Source: Candidatus Micrarchaeota archaeon CG1_02_47_40 | GTDB lineage: Archaea; Micrarchaeota; Micrarchaeia; Anstonellales; CG1-02-47-40 | Length of the DNA: 64,000 nucleotides | Assembly (NCBI GenBank): GCA_001871475.1 | Contig: MNVE01000002.1 | Coordinates: 124,001 to 188,000 of the forward strand | Direction of reading: 5' to 3' | Translations under genes and position numbers: made by a program | Notes under the pieces: generated by a model | The model's input: only the letters and a program-made list of their open reading frames with translations | What the model was told of the DNA's origin: nothing | The model's database searches: none | In this document: piece after piece, positions 1 through 7,951 of the stretch | Numbering within the stretch: position 1 is the stretch's first letter | Layout of the letters: every line of letters begins with the position of its first letter

Positions 1-3
1 GCG

Positions 4-261
4 ATGGAGCGGCTGGTCAGAGAAAAAAGCGCAAAAAGCATTATGGATATGAAAAGGGGCGAATGCGGAAGGGTGGCGCTCATCTCTGCCGGAAGGGCTG
101 CGAAGAGGCGGCTTGTGGAGATGGGGCTGACCGATGGAACGAGAATAAGGATTGAAAGGCAGCCGTCGCTTATCGGGCCCATTGAGATTTCAGTCAGAGG
201 CTCCATGCTTGCCATAGGCCGCGGGCTTGCGGCAAAGGTTTTCGTGAAGCCATGCGTTTAG
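4..261 (+). CDS. feoA: FeoA-domain protein
   Basis: This 85-residue protein is a small SH3-like FeoA domain. The family binds the cytosolic side of FeoB and supports ferrous iron uptake. The core is visible: a basic start, GRVALISAG, then RRLVEMGLTDGTRIRI and a C-terminal half rich in hydrophobic strands ending IGRGLAAKVFVK, matching the family's usual 75-90 residues. It ends 9 bases before feoB on the same strand, so the two are probably co-transcribed. The ATG lies three bases inside the window edge. An upstream start is possible, and a second methionine pair near residues 14-16 is an alternative. Family assignment is confident; the exact start is not. Confidence 0.9.
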   Translation: MERLVREKSAKSIMDMKRGECGRVALISAGRAAKRRLVEMGLTDGTRIRIERQPSLIGPIEISVRGSMLAIGRGLAAKVFVKPCV

Positions 262-270
262 GGTTTTCAA

Positions 271-1986
271 ATGAAAAAACTGAATATCGCGCTTGCCGGA
301 AATGCGAATGTAGGAAAATCGGTTATTTTCAATTATTTCACAAGGCTTAGCCAGCACATAGGCAACTGGCCCGGCAAAACCGTTGAGAAGGCGGAGGGCA
401 CTCTCATATACGGAAATTATGAGATAAAAATAATCGATCTTCCCGGCATATACTCACTTCAAGCGCAGTCGCCCGAGGAGACGGTTGCCAGGGAATACTT
501 AAGGGAGGGAAAGCCGGACGCAATCATCAATGTGGTGGATGCATCGGTTCTGGAAAGAAATCTCTTTCTGACTTTCCAGCTCCTAAAGACCAGCGTTCCA
601 TTGATTGTACTGCTGAACATGGCCGATATTGCAAAGAGAAAAGGGATAACAATAAATAGGAAAAAACTGGAGAGGGAGCTTGGCGTGCCCGTTGTCGAGG
701 GAGTTGCGATACACGGGAAGGGACTGGAGAACGCCATACAAAAAGCAATAGCGATAAAAGAAAAAGGGAGAAAGACCGGAAAGCCAGCGAAACTCCGGAG
801 CGCCAAGGAAATCTACCGAAAAGCCGAGTCCGTTTCCAGAAAAGTAGAGGTAAAAACGAGCGGCAGGATGCCGCTTGACGAAAGAATCGATTCCATTGCA
901 CTGCACAGGATATACGGATATTTCCTTCTGCTTCTTGTGCTTGCTGCCGTGTTCTATTCCATTTTCACTTTCGGGGACTGGCTTTCGGCGCTGTTTTACG
1001 GTTTTTTTGACTGGATGAAAATCGCCGCAGAAGGCGCTTTTGGAAGCGAAGCCGCATCCGGCATTCTCTGGAACGGCATTGTGATGGGCATTGCCGCCGG
1101 CTTTGCGGTTGCCATCCCTTACATTCTGCCGTTCTACATTGTTTTTTCCATTCTGGAAGACAGCGGCTATGTCGCCAGAATGGCATTTCTGATGGACGGG
1201 TTCATGCACTCCATCGGTTTGCACGGAAAGGCATTTCTCCCACTGTTCCTGGGCTATGGCTGCAATGTTCCCGCCTGCATAGGTTGCAGGATAATAGAAA
1301 CGGAGAGGGAAAGATTCCAGGCATCCTTTCTTGCAACTATGGTGCCGTGCGCGGCAAGGAGCATCATAATACTTGGCTTGGTGGGCGCCTACCTCGGCTG
1401 GCACTGGGCGGCTGCCATCTACCTCTTCAACATCGCGGTGGTGTGGATTTTGGGAAAGGCAACAACCAAATTCCTGCCCGGGGAGCCGACAAGCCTCATC
1501 ATGGAAATGCCGTCCTACAAGATGCCGCAGCCAAAAGGCATATTGAAAAGGTCTTTTGAGCGGGTGAAGGCGTACATAACTGTCGCATTTCCGATAATAA
1601 TCGCCATGACATTTCTAATATCCCTGATGGATGCGCTTGGGTTTGTCAAGCCAATTGAAGAGCTGTTCTCTCCCATCACAGTTGGCTGGCTTGGCTTGCC
1701 TGCTGCCGTAGGCATAACCCTTCTTTTCGGGGTATTGAGAAAAGAGCTGGCGCTGATAATGCTTGGAAGCATTTTTGGAACTACAAACTTCGGGGCATTC
1801 CTCTCCCCCCTGCAGATGCTGGTTTTCACCCTGGTGATGGTATTTTACATTCCTTGCAGTGCGACCATCGCCACACTGGTAAGGGAATTCGGCTGGAAGA
1901 AGGCGGCTGCGGTGACGATTTTTGAAATAATCTTCGCGCTGCTTTTGGGCGGCATAGCGCTTCGGCTTCTCGGGCTGTTTTTCTAA
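271..1986 (+). CDS. feoB: Ferrous iron transporter FeoB
   Basis: FeoB imports Fe2+ across the cytoplasmic membrane and carries its own GTPase domain. The G1 loop is GNANVGKS at residues 10-17, G3 is DLPG at 56-59 and G4 is NMAD at 116-119. A helical spacer of about 80 residues follows. The C-terminal membrane part, from about residue 210, has roughly eight hydrophobic segments and the Gate-type stretches around GYGCNVPACIG and PCAARSIIILG. At 571 residues it is somewhat shorter than many bacterial FeoBs. It sits directly behind feoA and upstream of other metal-transport genes, which suggests an iron-handling locus. No frameshift or missing motif was seen. Confidence 0.96.
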   Translation: MKKLNIALAGNANVGKSVIFNYFTRLSQHIGNWPGKTVEKAEGTLIYGNYEIKIIDLPGIYSLQAQSPEETVAREYLREGKPDAIINVVDASVLERNLFLTFQLLKTSVPLIVLLNMADIAKRKGITINRKKLERELGVPVVEGVAIHGKGLENAIQKAIAIKEKGRKTGKPAKLRSAKEIYRKAESVSRKVEVKTSGRMPLDERIDSIALHRIYGYFLLLLVLAAVFYSIFTFGDWLSALFYGFFDWMKIAAEGAFGSEAASGILWNGIVMGIAAGFAVAIPYILPFYIVFSILEDSGYVARMAFLMDGFMHSIGLHGKAFLPLFLGYGCNVPACIGCRIIETERERFQASFLATMVPCAARSIIILGLVGAYLGWHWAAAIYLFNIAVVWILGKATTKFLPGEPTSLIMEMPSYKMPQPKGILKRSFERVKAYITVAFPIIIAMTFLISLMDALGFVKPIEELFSPITVGWLGLPAAVGITLLFGVLRKELALIMLGSIFGTTNFGAFLSPLQMLVFTLVMVFYIPCSATIATLVREFGWKKAAAVTIFEIIFALLLGGIALRLLGLFF

Positions 1987-2092
1987 TGCTTCTTTCTTGT
2001 GCGGCTGTCTGCGCTTCTTTTTAGTTGCATGCGCACGAACATCAAGTAAAATTCGGGCAAACTTTTTTATCCGAAGAAGGAAAAATCAATGC

Positions 2093-3901
2093 ATGGACAC
2101 TTTAAGAATGCTGCAAGCAGGCGCGCCGCAGCTTGCAGAAATGCTCTGGAAAACCGACTCGGAGCTTTTCCGCATACTGCGCTCCAGCCATACAATTGAA
2201 GAGGCGAGGGAAGGGCTTTTTTTGCATCTCAACTCAATCGAGCGCTCGCTTTACAAGATAAATTCCAAAAGGGAACTCAAGCACCTGCATCCGCTTGAGA
2301 AAAACAACGCAAAGCACTGCGCAAGGGTGCTAAAAAATCTGATAAGGACCGAATATGAGGGGGTTTCGGGCGCCTCCGCCCTGCGCGAACTTTTCCTTCT
2401 TTCCTGCGGCAAAAACCCCGCAGCATCTTCAGGTTTTCTCTGCGAGATGGCGGCACTTTTTTCAGGGCTTTACGGCAAATCCCGCATCTATTCCGGGCCG
2501 CATCCTGAATTCCTAAAGCTGGAGGGAAGGAAGGCGGCGCTTATGCGCTCGGAGTTCCTTGAACGGTATTCAACGGACATGGAAAAACATTTCAGTAAGT
2601 ATGGCAGTGGCTTTGACGGCGCCATTATCAGGGAAAGGGCCGCCTCAAAAAAAAGAATAATGCACTTTTTCGGCGCAAGCGAAAAGAGCTGGAACGATTA
2701 TGCCTGGCACATAAGGCATGCGATAAGCGATTTGAAAACCCTCAAAAAACTGGTGAAGCTGACGCGGGAAGAGGAGCGAGGAATTGCGCTTGCGGAAAAA
2801 TACGGCATACCCTTTCAAATAACTCCCTATTATCTCTCCCTTTTTCTTTCCCCAAACCCCCTAAAGAAGGGAAGGGCGATTCGTGCGCAGGTGCTCCCAA
2901 GCGCGAAATACTGCCGCGGTTGCATGCAGGCAAAGCGCAGCGGTGCATCTCTTGATTTTATGGAAGAGGGCTCCACGAGCCCGATACGCTGCATCACAAG
3001 GAGATACCCCAAAATACTCATACTAAAGCCATACGATTCCTGCCCCCAGATTTGCGTCTATTGCCAGCGCAACTGGGAGATAAAGCGCCTTTGCGATGCG
3101 AAGGTGCAAAAGGCGCCGCTTCTGCGCGCATTGCGCTGGATAAGGAAAAACAGAAACATAAGCGAGGTGCTCATAACCGGAGGAGACCCGCTGACCCTTT
3201 CGGATTCTTTTCTTGACTGGATAATCGGAGCGGTTGCAAAAATGCCTCATATAAGAAGGATACGCATAGGCACAAGGACATTGGTAACAGTGCCTTTCCG
3301 GATAACTCCAAGGCTCGTGCGCATCCTTTCGAAATACCATGTCCCCGGAAAACGCGAGCTTTGCATAGTCACGCATGTGGAACATCCAACCGAGCTGACT
3401 CCCGAAACTCTCGCCGCGTGCACCCGCATCAGAAAAGCGGGCATAAGCATATACAACCAGCAGGTTTTCACCTATTTCAACAGCAAGAGGTTTGAAACAT
3501 GCGCCCTGCGGAGAGAGCTGAAGCTTTTCGGAATAGACCCGTATTACTCCTTCAACACGAAGGGAAAGGAGGAGACAAACGATTTCCGCGTGCCCATCGC
3601 GCGCATCGAGCAGGAGAGGAAGGAGGAGGCAAGGCTGCTTCCGGGCATAGAGCGCACAGACGAGCCAGTCTTCAACGTGCCGCGCCTCGGCAAATCCCAT
3701 CTTCGTGCATGGCAGGATCACGAGCTTATCATGGTGCTGCCTGACGGAAGGAGGGTTTACCGCTTTTACCCATGGGAGTCAATGCTCGAATCCGTTCCTC
3801 CCTACGATTACACGGACGTTTCAATATACGATTACCTAAAGCGCCTTATGAAAGACGGGGAGAATCTGGAAGAATACAAAACGATATGGTATTACTTCTG
3901 A
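2093..3901 (+). CDS. KamA-family radical SAM protein (lysine 2,3-aminomutase-like)
   Basis: The C-terminal two thirds look like lysine 2,3-aminomutase, a radical SAM and PLP enzyme. The 4Fe4S motif is CPQICVYC (Cys 317, 321, 324 counted from this start). TGGDPL follows, and VPRLGK near the C-terminus takes the place of the usual glycine-rich PLP-lysine motif. An extra N-terminal helical region of about 250 residues is not part of classic KamA (about 400 residues), so the substrate may differ. I chose the ATG at 2093 because a TATA-like ACTTTTTTAT lies about 30 bases upstream, as in a leaderless transcript. The open frame extends to 1997 but that stretch looks untranslated. It lies among metal genes, but a functional link to iron is unproven. 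Confidence 0.82.
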   Translation: MDTLRMLQAGAPQLAEMLWKTDSELFRILRSSHTIEEAREGLFLHLNSIERSLYKINSKRELKHLHPLEKNNAKHCARVLKNLIRTEYEGVSGASALRELFLLSCGKNPAASSGFLCEMAALFSGLYGKSRIYSGPHPEFLKLEGRKAALMRSEFLERYSTDMEKHFSKYGSGFDGAIIRERAASKKRIMHFFGASEKSWNDYAWHIRHAISDLKTLKKLVKLTREEERGIALAEKYGIPFQITPYYLSLFLSPNPLKKGRAIRAQVLPSAKYCRGCMQAKRSGASLDFMEEGSTSPIRCITRRYPKILILKPYDSCPQICVYCQRNWEIKRLCDAKVQKAPLLRALRWIRKNRNISEVLITGGDPLTLSDSFLDWIIGAVAKMPHIRRIRIGTRTLVTVPFRITPRLVRILSKYHVPGKRELCIVTHVEHPTELTPETLAACTRIRKAGISIYNQQVFTYFNSKRFETCALRRELKLFGIDPYYSFNTKGKEETNDFRVPIARIEQERKEEARLLPGIERTDEPVFNVPRLGKSHLRAWQDHELIMVLPDGRRVYRFYPWESMLESVPPYDYTDVSIYDYLKRLMKDGENLEEYKTIWYYF

Positions 3902-3950
3902 ATGGAAAGTCTGCACAGGAATTTAAAGCAAGCGCGTGATTATACCTCCT

Positions 3951-4463
3951 ATGGCAGACTGGAAAGAAAAGTACATGCATCAGCTCTTAAACGCCTTCTC
4001 CTTCGGCTTAACTTCCGGTGTCATTACCGCGCTTGGGATGCTTGTCGGGCTTTACTCCGCCACCTCCTCGCGCCTTGCAGTAGTCGCCGGAATAATAATC
4101 ATGGCAATCGCAGACGGGCTTGCGGATGCTGCCGGAATGCACCTGGCTGAAGAAAGCGAGATGGAAAACGGGAAGGCAAAGCACACCCACAACGAGGTTT
4201 GGGTAAGCACAATTTTCACCTTCATTGCGGTCGGGGGCAGCATAATTACGTTTGCAGTCCCTGTCCTTCTTCTTCCGCTTGAAGAGGCAATCGCAGTCGG
4301 AATTCTCTGGGGCGTCCTGATACTCGTGCTCTTCAACTATTACAGCGCCCGCATGAAAAGAGAAGAGCCGCTCAAACCCATAATAGAGCACCTTCTCCTG
4401 GCGGCTTTTGTCATAATAGTCTCTTACTTTGCAGGGATTTTCGTAGGCAACCTTCTCGGGTGA
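3951..4463 (+). CDS. VIT1/CCC1-like iron or manganese transporter
   Basis: This is a small integral membrane protein resembling the VIT1/CCC1 family, which moves Fe2+ or Mn2+ out of the cytoplasm. Visible features are SFGLTSGVITALGMLVGLYSA at the first helix, the characteristic IADGLADAAGMHLAEES helix, and about five hydrophobic segments. The length of about 170 residues is typical of short prokaryotic members. The ATG at 3951 is preferred because ATTTAAAG lies about 30 bases upstream; a GTG at 3936 is also possible. It follows feoAB and the KamA-like gene and precedes a ZIP transporter, so uptake (FeoB) and efflux or storage may be balanced here. Confidence 0.85.
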   Translation: MADWKEKYMHQLLNAFSFGLTSGVITALGMLVGLYSATSSRLAVVAGIIIMAIADGLADAAGMHLAEESEMENGKAKHTHNEVWVSTIFTFIAVGGSIITFAVPVLLLPLEEAIAVGILWGVLILVLFNYYSARMKREEPLKPIIEHLLLAAFVIIVSYFAGIFVGNLLG

Positions 4464-4471
4464 AATGAAAA

Positions 4472-5212
4472 ATGGCTTTTTTTGATTTGTTCCTTGGGGC
4501 ACTGGCGGTTTTTTTTGCCACCTCAATAGGTTCAGCAGGTGTTTTCTTTTTCTGCAGGCGCGGGCTGATGCGGGGCAGTTACCCCACTCTTCTTGCAATC
4601 TGCGCAGGCATCATGCTCTACACCTCCGGTGAAATGCTCCTTGGCTCTTTTGGAGAGGCAGGGCTTTTAGGTGCAAGCATGAGCTTCCTTTTAGGGCTTG
4701 CCTGCCTCTTTTTTGTAGAGAAGTGGCTGCCCCATCTTCACTTTGCCATAAGAAAAAAGAAGCTGGACGATTCCGGAAAGAAAACCGCCCTGATTGCAGG
4801 CACAATCGCAATACACAACATTCCCGAAGGATTTGCAGTCGCCTCCGCATTTGCGCACTCAACTCCTTTGGGATGGCTCATAACCGCGACAATGGCTGCG
4901 CAGGACGCGCCCGAAGGGCTGCTCGTTTCCACTCCGCTTGCCTGCTATGGAGTAGGTAAATACAAAGCTTTTTTTCTGGGGGTCTTTTCCGGTTTCATTG
5001 AGGGCGCGGCGGCAATAGCGGGCTTCCTCTTCTTAAGCTTCGTTTCCTTCCTTACTCCTTTCGCGCTTGGCTTTTCCGCAGGCGCGATGTTCTACGTGGT
5101 TTTCGCGGAGCTGCTTCCCGATTCCTTCAGGGATGGAAAAATAAAGGCTATAATGTTCCTTGCTTTTGGCGCAATTGCCGGGTTTGCGCTGGCAACTTTT
5201 TTCAGGATATGA
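4472..5212 (+). CDS. ZIP-family metal transporter
   Basis: This 246-residue membrane protein belongs to the ZIP family of Zn2+/Fe2+ transporters. The two signature helices are present: HNIPEGFAVASAF (about residue 112) and QDAPEGLLVSTPL (about residue 140), in which the His/Asn/Glu and Gln/Asp/Glu residues form the metal sites. Around seven or eight hydrophobic segments are visible. It starts 8 bases after the VIT1-like gene, with GGTGA overlapping that gene's stop as a possible ribosome binding site. It overlaps the convergent DUF134 gene by 11 bases at its 3' end. Whether zinc or iron is the substrate cannot be told from sequence, but its neighbours favour iron. Confidence 0.88.
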   Translation: MAFFDLFLGALAVFFATSIGSAGVFFFCRRGLMRGSYPTLLAICAGIMLYTSGEMLLGSFGEAGLLGASMSFLLGLACLFFVEKWLPHLHFAIRKKKLDDSGKKTALIAGTIAIHNIPEGFAVASAFAHSTPLGWLITATMAAQDAPEGLLVSTPLACYGVGKYKAFFLGVFSGFIEGAAAIAGFLFLSFVSFLTPFALGFSAGAMFYVVFAELLPDSFRDGKIKAIMFLAFGAIAGFALATFFRI

Positions 5213-5498
5213 AAAAGAATGCCCCTCCCTCTATTTTTATCGCCTTCCCGTTTGTCAGCGCGTCCGAAATCTTCTTTCTTGCCGAAGAAAGCAGCCTATG
5301 GAATGTCGGCTGTGAGATTCCCATCCTTTTGGCAGCTTTTTTCTGTTCCAGCCCGAGGGAATCCTTGAGCCTGACCGCCTCAAACTCGTCCATGCTTACA
5401 ACTACCTCCTTGAGCATCACCAGCGGTATTCCCGCCGGCTTGAAATAGACGGCAGGCGGCTTTGCGCCGACGCGCCTTATGCAGAGGGGCCTTGGCAT
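5202..5498 (-). CDS. DUF134 (UPF0251) HTH protein
   Basis: This 98-residue protein matches the DUF134/UPF0251 family of small predicted DNA-binding proteins. It starts MPRP with a basic segment, has the conserved FKPAGIP and MDEFEAVRLKD segments, and a helix-turn-helix GLEQKKAAKRMGISQPTFHRLL, ending in a basic tail with NGKAIKIEGG. The family often sits beside DUF5320 genes, as here (the neighbour ends 5 bases upstream). Its target is unknown. It is convergent with the ZIP transporter and their ends overlap. A role in sensing metal or redox state is only suggested by context. Confidence 0.88.
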   Translation of the reverse strand: MPRPLCIRRVGAKPPAVYFKPAGIPLVMLKEVVVSMDEFEAVRLKDSLGLEQKKAAKRMGISQPTFHRLLSSARKKISDALTNGKAIKIEGGAFFFIS

Positions 5499-5502
5499 TT
5501 TC

Positions 5503-5733
5503 TCACTTTTTCAGTTCTTTCAGCATTTTTTCTATATTCTTTCTTTCTTCCTCAATCATTTTGAGCCTTTCCTTCAGCATTTCCGCCTGCTCCTTCTCGT
5601 CCGCGGCTCCGCCCATACCCCCATAGACGGCTGCATACGTGCACCCGCAGCCCATTCCTTCTGCGCAGTAGCCTCTGCCCCTGCCCGACATTCTTCCCAT
5701 TCCCCTTGGTCCAGTCCCGTCCAGATTAGGCAT
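5503..5733 (-). CDS. DUF5320-type Gly/Cys-rich small protein
   Basis: This small protein begins MPNLDGTGPRGMGRMSGRGR, the signature start of the DUF5320 family. A short Cys-containing stretch (YCAEGMGCGC) and a C-terminal charged coiled coil of about 40 residues follow. The family is of unknown function and frequently accompanies DUF134 and Fe-S or NifX-like proteins. I chose the second methionine (5733) because it leaves 7 bases to the GAGGTG ribosome binding site at about 5740-5746; an ATG at 5739 lies too close. A TATA-like ATTATATAG lies about 30 bases further upstream. It is probably the first gene of a two-gene operon with the DUF134 regulator. Confidence 0.82.
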   Translation of the reverse strand: MPNLDGTGPRGMGRMSGRGRGYCAEGMGCGCTYAAVYGGMGGAADEKEQAEMLKERLKMIEEERKNIEKMLKELKK

Positions 5734-5848
5734 TTTCATGCACCTCGGTTATGAATACATATCCAAAACTATATAATGGTTCTCCCTGAAAGGGCTTTTT
5801 GCAGTGGGGAAGATTCTGCGGCAAACTCAAATATTCTTCGCCACTTTT

Positions 5849-5898
5849 GTAGTGCCTAAAAATAAGCAGCCAAATCTCGTTTAACTTTTAGGCACTAC
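5849..5898. repeat. 13-bp perfect inverted repeat in intergenic region
   Basis: The arms GTAGTGCCTAAAA (5849-5861) and TTTTAGGCACTAC (5886-5898) are perfect inverse complements separated by 24 bases. They lie in the 216-base gap between the DUF5320 gene and the 183-residue accessory gene, about 50 bases past that gene's stop. It could be a terminator for the accessory operon, a protein binding site, or the scar of an element end. No second copy was noticed in the window. Confidence 0.75.
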
Positions 5899-5949
5899 AT
5901 TCTTTTCCAGTCTCCCAGATGCGACTGCATTCCGCAGGGAAATGATTTC

Positions 5950-6501
5950 TCAAGAAATTTTTTCCTTAATCGCTGAAAAAAGCATTGTCCGCCCGTCGTA
6001 ATTCCAATAAGTCACATCCTGTTCTATGAACAGCCATTTCAAAACCTTCAATACCAGCTCAACGCTCAACCCCTTCTCAAATTTCAGGTTGGGGTGCTCT
6101 TTTGCAACTTCCGAAGGACTTCTGCATTCATAAACCTCTTTTATCATTCTCATCAATTCAGTCGTTTTTTCGGGATTTTCCTTCCTTTTAATCTCCAAAT
6201 CCTCCACAATATCTTTATGGCTTGGTTTTTTGTCCTCATTTTCGGAGAATCTTTCAACCCAAACCTGAAAATCTATCCCCTTATTCAGAAAAGTAGGCCT
6301 GTAAAGGTAGATTCTTCTTCCATCGCTTAACTTTTCAACAAAATACTTATATCTCGTTACGTGTTTTTTTCCATCCTTCCAATAACCCGGTTTTTCAGAC
6401 AAGAAAGCTTCCACAATCCTCTTTCTTAGTGCATTTCTGTCATTATCCGCAAGATTCAACTCAATCTCATGCTCTTCATACACTTTCTCATTCTTTTTCA
6501 T
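5950..6501 (-). CDS. Unknown protein coupled to Dam-type methylase
   Basis: I do not recognise this 183-residue protein. It is charged and soluble, with no membrane segment. The N-terminal half has alternating strands (HVTRYKYFVEKL, RRIYLYRPTF, FQVWVERF). The C-terminal half is helical and ends near YWNYDGRTMLFSAIKEKI. Its start overlaps the 3' end of the adenine methylase gene by 14 bases, so the two are translationally coupled. By position it could be the restriction partner or a specificity or accessory factor of the methylase, but I see no clear PD-(D/E)XK or HNH motif. That role is inference. Confidence 0.75.
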   Translation of the reverse strand: MKKNEKVYEEHEIELNLADNDRNALRKRIVEAFLSEKPGYWKDGKKHVTRYKYFVEKLSDGRRIYLYRPTFLNKGIDFQVWVERFSENEDKKPSHKDIVEDLEIKRKENPEKTTELMRMIKEVYECRSPSEVAKEHPNLKFEKGLSVELVLKVLKWLFIEQDVTYWNYDGRTMLFSAIKEKIS

Positions 6502-7372
6502 ACAATCGCGTGCCTGCGGCTATTTCTTCCACGAGCTTCCCCTTGCTTACCTCGGGCTCCCAGTTCCTGACTATTAATTCTTTCACCTTCCCCCTCCTGT
6601 CCCCCTTGCAGTTTATCATTCTATTCGCATGGACTACTTCAGGCTCAAATTCAGCGTAAAGCTCGCTTATGAAATCCGAGTGCGAATTGCTAAGCAAAAC
6701 AAAGCAGCCTCGTTTATCAAGCTCCTTAAAAGCTTCCAATAATCTCAACTGATCCTCTTCCGTAAAGCTGTCTTTAGTATATCCTGTAAAGCTGGAAGTC
6801 TTGGAAATCGGAAAGTAAGGAGGGTCAAAATAGACCAAATCCCCTCTTTTTGCGTTGTTCAAAACTATGGTGAAATCCCCATTGTAAAGCGCATCCTTCT
6901 GCAAAGCCCGATGCACCAGGAGCAAATTCTTCCCATCCAGTATTTTCGGGTTGGAATACCTGCCGAAAGGAACATTGAACCCGCCCTTTGAATTCACCCT
7001 ATACAATCCATTGAAAGCAGTTTTATTCAGGTAAATGAAACGCGCCGCCCTCTCCACCCTGTCAAGGGGTTTGGAGGAGCGTATCGCATAATACGCTTCT
7101 TCATCATTTGAGTATTTTGGAATGGAAAGCTCGTTTATAAGCTCAAAAACATTGTTTTTGACTGCGGAATAAGTGTTAATCAGCTCTTCATTTGAGTCGC
7201 TAAGGTATGCTCTTTTTATCTTTCCAACTGCCTCCAGCCTGAAGAAAAGAGCGCCGCCTCCTAAAAATGGCTCATGGTAATTCTCAAATTCCGGCAAGCC
7301 ATCAACTAACTCTTGCAAAAGCTGTCTCTTTCCCCCTGCCCACTTCACAAATGGCTTTACTTCCTCTAACAT
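6488..7372 (-). CDS. dam: D12-class DNA N6-adenine methyltransferase (Dam-like)
   Basis: This enzyme transfers a methyl group from SAM to N6 of adenine in DNA. It has the alpha-type (D12) order: FVKWAGGKRQL at residues 8-18 and EPFLGGGALFF at 34-44 for SAM binding, a target recognition segment, and the catalytic DPPY at 183-186. The length of 294 residues is typical of Dam/DpnM enzymes. A TATA box with a CCCTAAGAAGC element lies about 30 bases upstream, consistent with leaderless transcription. It is followed by an overlapping unknown gene and preceded by ASCH and PIN-GNAT-ASCH genes. Its recognition site (GATC or other) cannot be read from sequence. Confidence 0.93.
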   Translation of the reverse strand: MLEEVKPFVKWAGGKRQLLQELVDGLPEFENYHEPFLGGGALFFRLEAVGKIKRAYLSDSNEELINTYSAVKNNVFELINELSIPKYSNDEEAYYAIRSSKPLDRVERAARFIYLNKTAFNGLYRVNSKGGFNVPFGRYSNPKILDGKNLLLVHRALQKDALYNGDFTIVLNNAKRGDLVYFDPPYFPISKTSSFTGYTKDSFTEEDQLRLLEAFKELDKRGCFVLLSNSHSDFISELYAEFEPEVVHANRMINCKGDRRGKVKELIVRNWEPEVSKGKLVEEIAAGTRLYEKE

Positions 7373-7403
7373 TTATATCAGCGACATTAGTCAAGCTTCC
7401 GGG

Positions 7404-7423
7404 CTTTTAAAAGCTTCTTAGGG
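7404..7423 (-). promoter_or_regulatory. BRE/TATA promoter of the methylase gene
   Basis: Read on the minus strand this is CCCTAAGAAGCTTTTAAAAG, about 30 bases before the methylase ATG. Nearly the same block stands before the PIN-GNAT-ASCH gene (9487-9506) and, in weaker form, before the nuclease-like gene (10458-10473). The CCTAAGAAGC part is in the position of a TFB recognition element. Confidence 0.6.
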
Positions 7424-7437
7424 TGGAAGTCCGACCT

Positions 7438-7896
7438 CTATCTCCTTGCAATATCCATTACTATCTCTTTTGGCGCATACCTGTAATCCTGTGGCGGAGT
7501 TAACCCATAACTCTGAAGTATCTTCCTGCTAATCGACTTTTCCAGCGGCAAAACCTTCTCAATTATAAGCGCCACGCTCTGCTTTGAACCGCGGTAATAT
7601 TCATTGAAATAAGTTTTGGATATTGCACATTTATTTCTATATCTCTCCCAGATGACTTTTGCAGGCGCCGCATCAAATTTCTTTATTTTTATGAGAAATG
7701 TCGCCTGTTTCTTGGGGGCGCTCTCATAAACTATGGCGAATTTTGGGAGTTTTTTAGGCAGCCTTTTCCTTAACTCAACGGTTTTCTCTCCGTTTAGTAT
7801 AAGCTCTGAAAACCTGGGCTGAATTGAAATAAGGAGTAGCTCGTTATTTTTTTCAACGCGAAAAGCATCTTCAATGCAAAATTTTTTTGCTTTCAT
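7438..7896 (-). CDS. ASCH-domain protein
   Basis: This 152-residue protein carries an ASCH domain, a PUA-like fold linked to RNA binding or modified-nucleotide recognition. The signature LLISIQPRFSELILNGEKTVELRKR is at about residues 20-44, followed by strands such as KFAIVYESAPKKQATFLIKIKKF. A C-terminal helical part ends the protein. It lies between the methylase gene and the PIN-GNAT-ASCH fusion, both on the same strand, separated by gaps of about 55-65 bases. The fusion's C-terminal domain starts with a similar IPIQPQF segment, so the two ASCH domains may be related. Its substrate is unknown. Confidence 0.82.
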   Translation of the reverse strand: MKAKKFCIEDAFRVEKNNELLLISIQPRFSELILNGEKTVELRKRLPKKLPKFAIVYESAPKKQATFLIKIKKFDAAPAKVIWERYRNKCAISKTYFNEYYRGSKQSVALIIEKVLPLEKSISRKILQSYGLTPPQDYRYAPKEIVMDIARR

Positions 7897-7951
7897 GTGC
7901 GTTGCCCATAATACTGACAGCCTTGTCTGTTATAAATACAATAGATGTCGC

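Noticed and set aside
583-1404. 273-codon minus-strand frame inside feoB
   Set aside because: Antisense shadow of a clearly conserved gene; no family features.
3023-3721. 232-codon minus-strand frame opposite the KamA-like gene
   Set aside because: Antisense shadow; the plus frame has the radical SAM motif and continuous similarity.
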